Assembly (NCBI RefSeq): GCF_029360645.1
Contig: NZ_JARDUA010000003.1
Span: forward strand, 620,001 to 684,000
DNA length: 64,000 nt
Direction of reading: 5' to 3'
Source: Pontibacter litorisediminis
GTDB lineage: Bacteria; Bacteroidota; Bacteroidia; Cytophagales; Hymenobacteraceae
In this document: piece by piece, positions 19,440 to 27,335 of the stretch
Layout: each line of letters opens with the position of its first letter
How positions within the stretch are numbered: position 1 is the first letter of the stretch
Notes under the pieces: generated by a model
The model's database searches: none
What the model was told of the DNA's origin: nothing
What the model saw: only the letters and a program-made list of their open reading frames with translations
Position numbers and translations under genes: made by a program

Positions 19440-20573
19440 CTACACTACCTCCAGCAAGCGCCTCAGGTGTTTTATCACTTTATCCAGCTCTTCTTCTGTC
19501 AGGCTGCTGCTGCTGGGCAGGCAAAGGCCGCGCTCGAAAAGTTTTCCGCTTAAGTTGTTGCCCACGTACGGATGATGCTCGAAGAGCGGCTGTAGGTGCA
19601 TCGGCTTCCAGAGGGCACGCGTTTCGATGTTCTCTTCCTCCAGGGCCAGCCGTATATTTTCAGGTGTGTGCGGCTCAGGGAGCAGCACTGTGGTGAGCCA
19701 GCGGTTAGAGAAGCAGGCCTTCGGCTCCACTACAAACTCCAGCCCCTCGATATGCCCCAGCTGCTGTCTGTAGAAGCTAAAGATCTCCCGCCGTTGTTTC
19801 ACCCGCTTTTCCAGCACCTCCATCTGCCCGCGGCCAATGCCTGCGCTGATGTTGCTCATGCGGTAGTTATAGCCCATCAGGGAGTGCTCATAGTAGGGTG
19901 CCGGGTCTTTGGCCTGGGTGGACAGGAACCGCGCCTGCTCCACCAGGTGCGCATCCTCTGAAATGAGGGCACCGCCCCCGGATGTAGTGATGATCTTGTT
20001 GCCGTTGAAGGAGAAGACGCCTACACGCCCGAAGGTGCCAACTTGGTGGCCGCTGTAGCGGGATCCCAGCGCCTCGGCCGCATCCTCCACCACCGGAATC
20101 CCGAACTCATTGGCGATGCTCATGATCTCCTTCAGCTTGGCGGGCATACCGTAGAGGTGCACCAACATGATGGCTGCAGGGCGCCTGCCCAGGCGCAGTC
20201 GGTCGGCAATGGCTTCGTGCAGGGCCTCGGGACTCATGTTCCACGTTTCCGGCTCGCTCTCCACGAACACAGGTGTTGCACCCAAGTATAAAATAGGGTT
20301 AGCCGATGCCACAAAAGTAAAGGTAGAGCAGAGCACCTCGTCGCCGGGCTTTACGCCAACCACGCGCAGGGCCAGGTGCAGGGCTGCTGTGCCGGAGCTA
20401 AGCGCAACGGCGTGGCGGGCGTTGGTGTGTTGGCAGATGTCGTGCTCAAAGCCGGCCAGGTTAGGCCCGGCAGTGGTCACCCAGTTGTCCTCTATCGCTT
20501 TCAATGCGTAGTTCTTCTCATGCCCGCCCATGTGCGGCACCGAGAGGAAAATTCGTCCTGGCCTGTAGATCAT
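19440..20573 (-). CDS. DegT/DnrJ/EryC1-family sugar aminotransferase
   Basis: A PLP-dependent nucleotide-sugar aminotransferase of 377 residues. It shows the SSGTAALHLAL segment near 59-69, VEDAAEALGS near 162-171 and the PLP lysine K193 in SFNGNKIITTSGGG. Such enzymes make amino sugars for surface glycans or glycoproteins. It stands alone, with no sugar epimerase or glycosyltransferase next to it, so the sugar is unknown. ATG 20573 gives the standard family start (IFLSVPHMGGHE). The frame runs 20 codons further upstream. It ends 248 bp from repeat copy A. Confidence 0.88.
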   Translation of the reverse strand: MIYRPGRIFLSVPHMGGHEKNYALKAIEDNWVTTAGPNLAGFEHDICQHTNARHAVALSSGTAALHLALRVVGVKPGDEVLCSTFTFVASANPILYLGATPVFVESEPETWNMSPEALHEAIADRLRLGRRPAAIMLVHLYGMPAKLKEIMSIANEFGIPVVEDAAEALGSRYSGHQVGTFGRVGVFSFNGNKIITTSGGGALISEDAHLVEQARFLSTQAKDPAPYYEHSLMGYNYRMSNISAGIGRGQMEVLEKRVKQRREIFSFYRQQLGHIEGLEFVVEPKACFSNRWLTTVLLPEPHTPENIRLALEEENIETRALWKPMHLQPLFEHHPYVGNNLSGKLFERGLCLPSSSSLTEEELDKVIKHLRRLLEVV

Positions 20574-20817
20574 ATAGTTTAACGTGAGGTGGGGCTTCTT
20601 TGGCTGCGACGCCTCCGATTCAGATGCTATCATACGGTACTGGAGCCGTTTTGGCTATCCCTTGGAGGCGAAGATGCTGTATTCCTGTCCTTTAATATAC
20701 AATTTTTCGGCAAAGGATAACAGTATTGTCCTATACTTTTTTAGAAAGCAATCTGCCACGACCGTGTTTTCAGCGTAAATTCATAGATTGCAATTTCAAA
20801 AACCACTACGTCAGACG

Positions 20818-21624
20818 ATGCTCGATTTCCCGAACGCAAAGATTAACCTCGGCCTGTACATCACGGAAAAGCGCCCCGATGGCTTCCATAACCTTCAGTC
20901 GTGCTTTTACCCGGTGCGCTGGTGCGACGCCCTGGAGATCCTGCCGTCGGAGCAGCTGCAGTTCGATATGACAGGCCTGCCGGTGCCGGGAAACCCGGAA
21001 ACGAACCTGTGCCTGAAAGCCTTTAAGCTGTTGCAGCAGGACCATAACCTGCCGCCTGTGCACATGCACCTGCACAAGGTCATACCCATGGGAGCGGGCT
21101 TGGGGGGAGGCTCTGCGGATGCGGCCTTCACGCTACGGCTGCTTAACCAGCTGTTTGAGCTACACCTGAGCGCGGAGGCACAGGAGAACTACGCCCGCCA
21201 ACTCGGCTCCGACTGCGCTTTCTTTGTGCAGAATAAGCCGGTGATTGCCACGGAGCGGGGGGATGTGTTTGAGCAGATTACGCTGGACCTGAGCGGTTAC
21301 ACGTGTGTGATTGTGTACCCAGGTATCCACATCACCACGGCAGAAGCCTACGGAAGTATAAAGCCGCAGCAACCCACCTGCGACATGCAGATGCTGCTGA
21401 AGCAGGATGTGGAGGTGTGGAAAGAAGTGCTGAAGAATGATTTTGAAGAGGCCCTGTTCCCGAAGTATCCGGAGCTGCCGCAGCTAAAGGAGCAGCTCTA
21501 CGAGGCAGGCGCAGCCTATGCCGCCATGACCGGCTCCGGTTCGGCTATCTATGGCCTGTTTAAAGAGGCGCCGGCCAACTTAGTCTTTCCCGCTCGTTAC
21601 ACTGTTTGGCAGGGGCTGTTGTAG
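20818..21624 (+). CDS. ispE: 4-(cytidine 5'-diphospho)-2-C-methyl-D-erythritol kinase
   Basis: A GHMP kinase of the non-mevalonate isoprenoid pathway. The 268-residue protein begins FPNAKINLGLYI, has the ATP-binding loop PMGAGLGGGSADAA near 92-105 and the C-terminal MTGSGSAIYGLF motif. ATG 20818 gives the normal start. The 3' end overlaps the convergent EamA gene by 45 bp, and no terminator separates them. Confidence 0.95.
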   Translation: MLDFPNAKINLGLYITEKRPDGFHNLQSCFYPVRWCDALEILPSEQLQFDMTGLPVPGNPETNLCLKAFKLLQQDHNLPPVHMHLHKVIPMGAGLGGGSADAAFTLRLLNQLFELHLSAEAQENYARQLGSDCAFFVQNKPVIATERGDVFEQITLDLSGYTCVIVYPGIHITTAEAYGSIKPQQPTCDMQMLLKQDVEVWKEVLKNDFEEALFPKYPELPQLKEQLYEAGAAYAAMTGSGSAIYGLFKEAPANLVFPARYTVWQGLL

Positions 21625-22524
21625 GCGTCTTTTGCGGCGCTTGTCCAGCATCTCCAGCACAGGGTAAATAAACACGCTCAGCAGGATCACCGCAGCGCCA
21701 GTATAGAAGCCCTGTGACATCTGCTCGCCCTCGTTAAAGATAAACCAGGCCAGGATGATGCCATACACCGGCTCGAGGTTCACCGTCAGGTTTACCGTGT
21801 AGGCCGAGATACGCTGCATCAGGCGTACGGAGGCGGTGTAGGCATACACGGTGCAGGCCAGCGCCAACACCAGCAGGTACACCCAATCCATGCTGGTCAT
21901 GGCGAAGTTCAGGCTGCCGCTTTCGGTAAAGTATAAGGTATAGATCGGGAAGAACAGCACCGTGCCGAGGCATGCGCCACCCATTTCATACATGGTGATG
22001 GTAGTAGACGGTATCTTTTTTACCAGGTTGGCATTGATGATGGTGAAGATGGAGCCTAACAATGCCGCCCCGATCGCCATGCTGATGCCGAGCACGCTGT
22101 CGAAGCTGGTCTCGTGCTGGAAGATGATGTACAGGCCCATGATAACGAGCAGGGCCAGGAAGATCTCGTGCGGCTTTACCTTGCCTTTGTTAAAGAGCGG
22201 CTCCAGGAAAGCGGTCCAGAGGCTGCTGGTGGAGAGGCCCACCAAACTGATGGACACCGATGACACCCGAGCCGCAGCAAAGAACAGAATCCAGTGGGCG
22301 GCGATCACAATGCCTACCGCCATTAGCTTGAGCATTGTTTCGCGCCCAACCCAGAAGGGGGTGCCACGCCGGTAAATAATGGCAGCCAGGGCCAGTGCTG
22401 TAATCAGCGTACGCAGGGCCACCAGCTCCACGGCCGGTATGGTTATCAGCTTGCCAAGTATGGCCGTAAAGCCCCACAGGAAAATAACAAAGTGGAGCTC
22501 AATAAAATCTTTAAGACGTGGCAT
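21580..22524 (-). CDS. EamA/DMT-family permease
   Basis: A ten-helix inner-membrane protein of 314 residues with the two-fold EamA repeat: FLWGFTAILGK starts the first half and GAALLGSIFTIINANLVKK the second. The NLEPVYGIILAWFIF segment near the end is typical. Members export metabolites, and the substrate is unknown. The ATG follows the lptG stop codon without a gap (TAA-ATG), so the two are probably co-translated. The last 45 bp overlap ispE on the other strand. Confidence 0.9.
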   Translation of the reverse strand: MPRLKDFIELHFVIFLWGFTAILGKLITIPAVELVALRTLITALALAAIIYRRGTPFWVGRETMLKLMAVGIVIAAHWILFFAAARVSSVSISLVGLSTSSLWTAFLEPLFNKGKVKPHEIFLALLVIMGLYIIFQHETSFDSVLGISMAIGAALLGSIFTIINANLVKKIPSTTITMYEMGGACLGTVLFFPIYTLYFTESGSLNFAMTSMDWVYLLVLALACTVYAYTASVRLMQRISAYTVNLTVNLEPVYGIILAWFIFNEGEQMSQGFYTGAAVILLSVFIYPVLEMLDKRRKRRLQQPLPNSVTSGKD

Positions 22525-23601
22525 TTAACGCGGAATGTAGCGGTACAGCAGGAAGCCGACACCAGTAAACACAATAGTCGGAATCCAGGCGGCAATCTGC
22601 GGTGCAATATCGCCAACCTGCGCCAGACTTCGGCTCGTGATCACGAAGATTATAAAGATAAACGCCAGCAAAAAGCCCAAGGCGATCTGGAAACCCACGC
22701 CCCCGCGCGCCTTACGGGCGCTCACGATCACGCCGATCACAGTCAGGATGATGATGGCGAAAGGGTAACTGAAGCGCTCATACTTCTCGATGAGGTAGAT
22801 CTCGATGTCGTCGGCGCCACGTGCCACCTTCTCGTTTATGTAGTTGTTGAGTTGCGTCAGCGTCAGGGTTTGCTCCAGCTTGTAGGTGCTCTCGAAATCC
22901 TTTGGCCACATGTTTAGCGTGGTGTCCAGGTTGGTGCCTTTGGTGATGGTTTCCTTTTCGCCGTCGAAGGTGCGCAGGGTGTACTGGTTGATGTGCCACT
23001 TCTCTTTCTCGGCGTTCCAGGAGATGCTGCTGGAGCTCAGTTTCTGGCGCAGGTTGGTGCCTTTGATCGTTTCCAGGGCAAAGTTGTAGCCAATATGCGC
23101 TGAGTTGTTGTAGCTCTCCATGTACACATAGGTCTCCGGACCGATCTTGATATGGATGTTGCGGCTGTCGTAGGTGAAGGGGCTTTTGATGTACTTCACC
23201 TGGAAAGCCACGCTTTCTTTGTTGGCGTTCGGAATCACCCAGCCGATGAGCACAAAGATGGTGGCCCCAATGATGGTGGCCCCGATCAGGTAAGGCACCA
23301 GAAAACGCTTAAAGCTGATGCCGCTGCTCAGAATGGCCACAATCTCGGTATGCGAGGCCAGCTTGGCGGTGACAAACACCGTGGCGATGAACACCGTGAT
23401 GGGGCTGAGCATGTTGGCATAGAACGGGATCAGGTTGAGGTAATAATCGAAAATGATCTCGCCTATACTTGGGTTGGTCTTGATGAAGTCGTCGTTCTTC
23501 TCCGTGAAGTCAATCACGAGAATAACGGCCACCATGATCAGCACCGTGAACACGTAAGTGGTCAGGAACTTCTTGAGTATGTACTTATCGAGGAGCTTCA
23601 A
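22525..23601 (-). CDS. LptF/LptG-family lipopolysaccharide export permease
   Basis: An inner-membrane component of the LPS transport ABC complex. The 358-residue protein has the family layout: about three helices in the first 120 residues, a periplasmic beta domain of about 150 residues, then three helices near 270-355. The N-terminus MKLLDKYILKKFLTTYVFTV is characteristic. It resembles LptG and LptF equally, so I leave the symbol open. It lies between tgt and the EamA permease on the same strand, and a word-based inverted repeat separates it from tgt. Confidence 0.9.
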   Translation of the reverse strand: MKLLDKYILKKFLTTYVFTVLIMVAVILVIDFTEKNDDFIKTNPSIGEIIFDYYLNLIPFYANMLSPITVFIATVFVTAKLASHTEIVAILSSGISFKRFLVPYLIGATIIGATIFVLIGWVIPNANKESVAFQVKYIKSPFTYDSRNIHIKIGPETYVYMESYNNSAHIGYNFALETIKGTNLRQKLSSSSISWNAEKEKWHINQYTLRTFDGEKETITKGTNLDTTLNMWPKDFESTYKLEQTLTLTQLNNYINEKVARGADDIEIYLIEKYERFSYPFAIIILTVIGVIVSARKARGGVGFQIALGFLLAFIFIIFVITSRSLAQVGDIAPQIAAWIPTIVFTGVGFLLYRYIPR

Positions 23602-23610
23602 CGCTTCGCT

Positions 23611-23722
23611 TTAGTTTAGAGTTAAGAGTTATGAGTTAAGAGTTTCTAAAGTGTAAGGTTAGTTAGAAGCAGGCAAAAATATAATAAACCAACTTTTAAC
23701 TTTAAACTCTTAACTTTTAACT
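23611..23722. repeat. Word-based inverted repeat between tgt and the LptG-like gene (GTTAAGAG family)
   Basis: The left part carries AGAGTTAAGAGTTATGAGTT and the right part AACTTTAAACTCTTAACTTT, an imperfect inverted repeat with a roughly 40-base centre. The words match those at 15282-15362. Confidence 0.65.
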
Positions 23723-23728
23723 GGCTCC

Positions 23729-24859
23729 TTAGAGCCTCGTCATCAGTTTCTTTACCATCAGGTCTTTCCAGTCGCGGAAAGTTCCGTTCAGGATTTGCTG
23801 GCGCGCCTGCTTTACCAGCCACAGGAAGAACGTGAGGTTGTGCACGCTGGCAATCTGCCCGGCCAGGTATTCTGTGCTGTGAATAAGGTGGCGCAGGTAC
23901 GCTTTGGTGTAAAATGTACTTACGTAGCCGCCCAACTCCGCATCAATCGGGCTGAAGTCATCGGCCCATTTCTTGTTCTTGATGTTCACGATACCCTGCG
24001 TGGTAAACAGCATGCCGTTGCGGGCATTGCGCGTTGGCAGCACGCAGTCGAACATGTCCACACCCAGGGCAATGTTCTCCAGGATGTTGGCCGGCGTGCC
24101 CACACCCATCAGGTAACGCGGCTTGTCCTTCGGCAGTATGTCGCACACCACCTCCGTCATCTCATACATCATTTCGGCCGGCTCGCCGACCGACAGGCCG
24201 CCAATGGCATTGCCCTCGCGGTTAAAGCTGGCGATGGTCTCTGCCGACTGCACGCGGAGGTCTTTGTAAGTGCTGCCCTGCACAATCGGGAACAGCGTTT
24301 GATTGTAGCCATACTTGGGCTCGGTGCTGTCGAAGCGGTCCACGCAACGCTGCAGCCAGCGGTGTGTGCGCTCCATGGAGTGCTTGGCATAGGTATAATC
24401 GCAAGGGTAGGGGGTGCACTCGTCGAAGGCCATGATGATGTCGGCGCCGATGGTACGCTGCGTGTCCATCACATTCTCCGGGGTGAAGTTAAGCGTGGAG
24501 CCGTCGATGTGCGACTTGAATTTCACGCCTTCCTCCTTGATCTTGCGCGTGCCAGCCAGCGAGAAAACCTGGTAGCCGCCGCTGTCGGTAAGTATAGGCC
24601 GGTCCCAGCCGTTGAATTTGTGCAGGCCTCCTGCCTGTTCCAGAATGTCCAGGCCCGGGCGCAAGTATAAATGGTATGTGTTGCCAAGTATGATCTCGGC
24701 TTTGATGTCTTCTTTTAGCTCGCGCTGGTGCACGGCTTTTACCGTACCGGCCGTGCCCACAGGCATAAAGATAGGCGTTTCGATGGCGCCGTGGTCGGTT
24801 TGCACCACGCCGGCGCGGGCTTTGGACTGAGGGTCTGTGGCTACTAAGTTAAACTGCAT
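23729..24859 (-). CDS. tgt: Queuine tRNA-ribosyltransferase, without zinc-site cysteines
   Basis: Exchanges guanine at position 34 of tRNAs for preQ1 in queuosine synthesis. The 376-residue TIM-barrel protein has the catalytic Asp pair D92 (ILTDSGGYQ) and D271 (DMFDCVLPTRNAR), PIVQGS near 191-196 and GGLSVGEP near 220-227. The usual C-terminal zinc site CxCxxC...H is altered: residues 305-318 contain no cysteine (DAELGGYVSTF), while H340 (ASVHNL) remains. From memory, Flavobacteria and Cytophagales relatives also lack these cysteines, so this is probably a lineage form and not a broken gene. Confidence 0.95.
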   Translation of the reverse strand: MQFNLVATDPQSKARAGVVQTDHGAIETPIFMPVGTAGTVKAVHQRELKEDIKAEIILGNTYHLYLRPGLDILEQAGGLHKFNGWDRPILTDSGGYQVFSLAGTRKIKEEGVKFKSHIDGSTLNFTPENVMDTQRTIGADIIMAFDECTPYPCDYTYAKHSMERTHRWLQRCVDRFDSTEPKYGYNQTLFPIVQGSTYKDLRVQSAETIASFNREGNAIGGLSVGEPAEMMYEMTEVVCDILPKDKPRYLMGVGTPANILENIALGVDMFDCVLPTRNARNGMLFTTQGIVNIKNKKWADDFSPIDAELGGYVSTFYTKAYLRHLIHSTEYLAGQIASVHNLTFFLWLVKQARQQILNGTFRDWKDLMVKKLMTRL

Positions 24860-24964
24860 ATTTGTATGGTTGCCGGCGCATCATCTTGCAAAAACAACAC
24901 CAAAAGCCGGCTTGCCCACAAGGGCTTCTATTTCTTTTAGTTCTGTAAAGTGTTAATTAACCGG

Positions 24965-24972
24965 CAAAGATA
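24965..24972 (-). promoter_or_regulatory. Probable promoter of tgt
   Basis: The minus strand reads TATCTTTG, a match to TAnnTTTG, with a TTTG about 15 bases further upstream that may be the -33 element. The leader to the tgt ATG would be about 105 bases. Confidence 0.5.
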
Positions 24973-25013
24973 CGAACTCCACTAGCACAAACCATAGCTT
25001 GACTGGCGCACGG

Positions 25014-25054
25014 GGCTAAAAATCCTGCGGGGCAAGGCTATTTAGCCGTGCAGG
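25014..25054. other. Possible pseudoknot-like nested pairing in the tgt-glycosyltransferase spacer
   Basis: GGCTAAA (25014-25020) pairs with TTTAGCC (25041-25047), and CCTGC (25024-25028) pairs with GCAGG (25050-25054). The two pairings interleave as in an H-type pseudoknot. It lies upstream of the proposed tgt promoter, so it is probably not in the tgt leader. The rest of this 353-bp spacer holds only promoter-like boxes. Confidence 0.25.
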
Positions 25055-25141
25055 GCCGGGTGCAGCATGTTTTGCCTGAAAAAGCCGGACATTATTGTAC
25101 TTTAATAGCCGCACATGCTTCTAAAATGGCGCTAGTTTAGC

Positions 25142-25149
25142 TAATTTTG
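25142..25149 (+). promoter_or_regulatory. Possible -7 box for the glycosyltransferase-sigma unit
   Basis: TAATTTTG matches TAnnTTTG, 65 bases before the glycosyltransferase start. No clear -33 element is visible. Confidence 0.35.
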
Positions 25150-25213
25150 GAGGGAGGCCCGGGTGCAGTTCGTTGCGCGGCAGTTTTTCAATCCAGGTAA
25201 TCAGTTATAGAAT

Positions 25214-26317
25214 TTGGTGACACTACTACTTTTAGGGGTGCTGGCCGCTTGCGTGCTGGTGCAGATATACTTTGCTTTTTTTCGGTTCTTGCCCCTGAGC
25301 AAGCACCAGGACCCGGAACCCGACACGCTGCGGCCGGTATCGGTGGTAGTGGCTGCGCACAACGAGCAGGCGAACCTGTTTGAGTTGCTCCCGCAGCTGC
25401 TGGACCAGGATTACCCGGAGTTTGAGGTGCTGCTGGTAAACGACCGCTCCGACGACGACACCGAGTTCTATACCTATGAGCTGGAGCGGCAGTACCCTAA
25501 TTTCAGGGTAGTGACCGTGAAGAAAACACCGGAGTACCTAAATCCGAAGAAGTACGCGCTGGCGCTGGGCATACGCGCCGCCAGGTACGAGCACCTGCTT
25601 TTTACCGATGCAGATTGCCGCCCCAACAGCCAAAACTGGATAAGGAAAATGCAGGCTGGCTACAATACGGGGGCAGAAGTAGTACTTGGCTATTCTCCGT
25701 ATGTACAATTAAAAGGATTTTTGAATCAGCTTATCCGGTATGAAACCTTACTTACCGGATTTCAGTATTTGTCTCAAGCAAACGCCGGTCACGCTTATAT
25801 GGGGGTAGGCCGAAACTTATCATACACCAAGACTTGTTTCTTTAAAAACAAGGGGTTTGCATCTCATATCAGAGTAACAGGCGGCGACGATGATCTTTTT
25901 GTCCGCGATGCCGCCAACAATAGTAACGTTAGTATTGTTATCGACAAGGAGGCGCAGACTGCCAGCATTCCCAAAAAGACGTTTCGGGAGTGGGTCGTTC
26001 AGAAAAGAAGGCATTTGTCGGTCGGAGGGCGCTATAAGACAACAGACAGGAGAAGGATAGGGGCTTTTGTAGGATCGAATATACTTTTTTACATACTTTT
26101 CTTGATTCTTCTTGTTCTAAATAGCCATTTAGCTATATTAGGAGCGCTTGTAGGCGTGCGTTATCTCACGGTCTTCCCGGTTTACGTGGCGGCCGCCCGC
26201 AGACTCGACGATAGGATTCCTTTATTACTGATGCTCGTGCTGGACGTGGTTTACTTTGTGAACTACCTACTCCTTGGGATATCTGTGGTACTGTATAAAA
26301 AAATCAGATGGAAGTAA
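25214..26317 (+). CDS. Family 2 glycosyltransferase, membrane-anchored
   Basis: The 367-residue protein has an N-terminal membrane helix (about 2-20), a GT-A domain with VVVAAHNE near 48-55, the metal-binding DADC near 138-141, and the acceptor-site segment VQKRRH near 263-268. C-terminal membrane helices lie near 285-310 and 340-362. It probably transfers a sugar to a lipid or polysaccharide at the inner membrane. Translation starts at TTG 25214 or GTG 25217; no ATG fits. From about 25690 onward the gene becomes visibly more AT-rich than its first half. It overlaps the sigma-factor gene by 10 bp. Confidence 0.85.
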   Translation: MVTLLLLGVLAACVLVQIYFAFFRFLPLSKHQDPEPDTLRPVSVVVAAHNEQANLFELLPQLLDQDYPEFEVLLVNDRSDDDTEFYTYELERQYPNFRVVTVKKTPEYLNPKKYALALGIRAARYEHLLFTDADCRPNSQNWIRKMQAGYNTGAEVVLGYSPYVQLKGFLNQLIRYETLLTGFQYLSQANAGHAYMGVGRNLSYTKTCFFKNKGFASHIRVTGGDDDLFVRDAANNSNVSIVIDKEAQTASIPKKTFREWVVQKRRHLSVGGRYKTTDRRRIGAFVGSNILFYILFLILLVLNSHLAILGALVGVRYLTVFPVYVAAARRLDDRIPLLLMLVLDVVYFVNYLLLGISVVLYKKIRWK

Positions 26318-26916
26318 ATAAACAATTCTCTGCGAAAGCAAAGCACGATTTCAAATTAATACAGGCAGCGGTAGAAGAGAAGGATGAGAAGGCGTATGCC
26401 GAGCTCATGAGCATATACAAAAAGCCGGTGTACCACGTGGTGCTGAAAATGGTGCGCAACGCCGATGATGCAGAGGACCTGACAATAGAGGCTTTTGCCA
26501 AGGCTTTCAAGAACCTGCACAAGTTCAACCCGGAGTACGCCTTCAGTACCTGGTTGTTCCGCATCGCCACCAACAACTGCATCGACTTCATCCGCAAGAA
26601 CAGGATCAAGACCATGAGCATCGACTCTGCCATCAAGATCGACAACGGCGATGAGATCACCATCGATTTCAAGGACAAGAACCTGAACCCGCAGGAGGAG
26701 GCCATTAAGAACCAGAAGATCGAGATCATGCAGTACGTGGTGGCCAAGTTGCCGGAGAAATACCAGCGCCTGGTAACGCTGCGCTACTTCAACGAGCTAA
26801 GCTACGAGGAGATTGCCACGGAGCTGAATGCCCCGCTTGGCACGGTAAAAGCGCAACTGCACCGCGCCCGCGAGTTGCTCTATGACATGGTGAAGAACAA
26901 GAAGCACCTCATTTAA
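26308..26916 (+). CDS. RNA polymerase sigma factor, ECF type
   Basis: A 202-residue sigma-70 family protein with region 2 (about 30-100: VYHVVLKMVRNADDAEDLTIEAFAK, then FSTWLFRIATNNCIDFIRK) and region 4 (about 140-195: LPEKYQRLVTLRYFNELSYEEIA, then LGTVKAQLHRAR). An acidic linker of about 35 residues lies between them. It directs RNA polymerase to a special promoter set. The ATG overlaps the last codons of the glycosyltransferase, so translation is probably coupled. No anti-sigma gene is adjacent. Confidence 0.93.
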   Translation: MEVNKQFSAKAKHDFKLIQAAVEEKDEKAYAELMSIYKKPVYHVVLKMVRNADDAEDLTIEAFAKAFKNLHKFNPEYAFSTWLFRIATNNCIDFIRKNRIKTMSIDSAIKIDNGDEITIDFKDKNLNPQEEAIKNQKIEIMQYVVAKLPEKYQRLVTLRYFNELSYEEIATELNAPLGTVKAQLHRARELLYDMVKNKKHLI

Positions 26917-26980
26917 CTGTTCAATCAGTAAGAGTGCCTTTAACAAGCATTAAATTAAGGTTAATATATTGATTACGTTA

Positions 26981-27014
26981 AAAGCCCCTGTTGCCCGTAA
27001 GCAGCAGGGGCTTT
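26981..27014 (+). terminator. Terminator whose T tract merges with a promoter
   Basis: The stem 26981-26994 pairs with 27001-27014 (14 pairs, one G-U) around a six-base loop. The tail continues TATACTTTTG, so the termination tract overlaps the -7 box at 27016-27023. Confidence 0.75.
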
Positions 27015-27015
27015 A

Positions 27016-27054
27016 TACTTTTGCGCCACATCCCGTACTTATTTTATACTTTTG
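27016..27054 (+). promoter_or_regulatory. Two tandem -7 boxes (TACTTTTG)
   Basis: TACTTTTG occurs at 27016-27023 and 27047-27054, both inside TATACTTTTG copies of the dispersed motif. The TTG of the first box could act as the -33 element of the second (23-base spacing). They precede the small membrane protein gene at 27078. Confidence 0.5.
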
Positions 27055-27077
27055 CACCCATAAATATTTTACTTCAG

Positions 27078-27299
27078 ATGAAGGCGACGCTAAGCGACAG
27101 GCTGCTGGAAAAGATTGGCCGGCTATACCTGCACTGGAGCCTGCGCCACCCCGAGCAGGTGCAGCGTGAGCTGCAGGTAAAGTATGAGGGGCGCTACCGC
27201 AATGCCGGCCTGGTGCTGCTTTTCGACCTGCTGATGGCTTTGGCCGTGGTGGTGCTTGTAGTTGCCGTCGCAGCCCTGCTATACTTTGTGGTGGCCTGA
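27078..27299 (+). CDS. Small single-pass membrane protein (73 aa)
   Basis: A 73-residue protein with a charged N-terminal half (LSDRLLEKIGRLYLHWSLR) and a C-terminal transmembrane helix of about 28 residues ending in the last codon. No family recognised. The frame extends upstream, but ATG 27078 follows two promoter-like boxes and is preferred. rsmG starts 37 bp later, so the two may share a transcript. Confidence 0.6.
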   Translation: MKATLSDRLLEKIGRLYLHWSLRHPEQVQRELQVKYEGRYRNAGLVLLFDLLMALAVVVLVVAVAALLYFVVA

Positions 27300-27335
27300 A
27301 ATCACTTTTTTACTTTGAACTCTCTAACGCAAGAC

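Noticed and set aside
23795..24670. Plus-strand frame of 291 codons opposite tgt
   Set aside because: Shadow of tgt; composition is that of an antisense frame.
25014..25054. preQ1 riboswitch for tgt
   Set aside because: The interleaved pairing lies upstream of the apparent tgt promoter and lacks the A-rich tail of preQ1-I.
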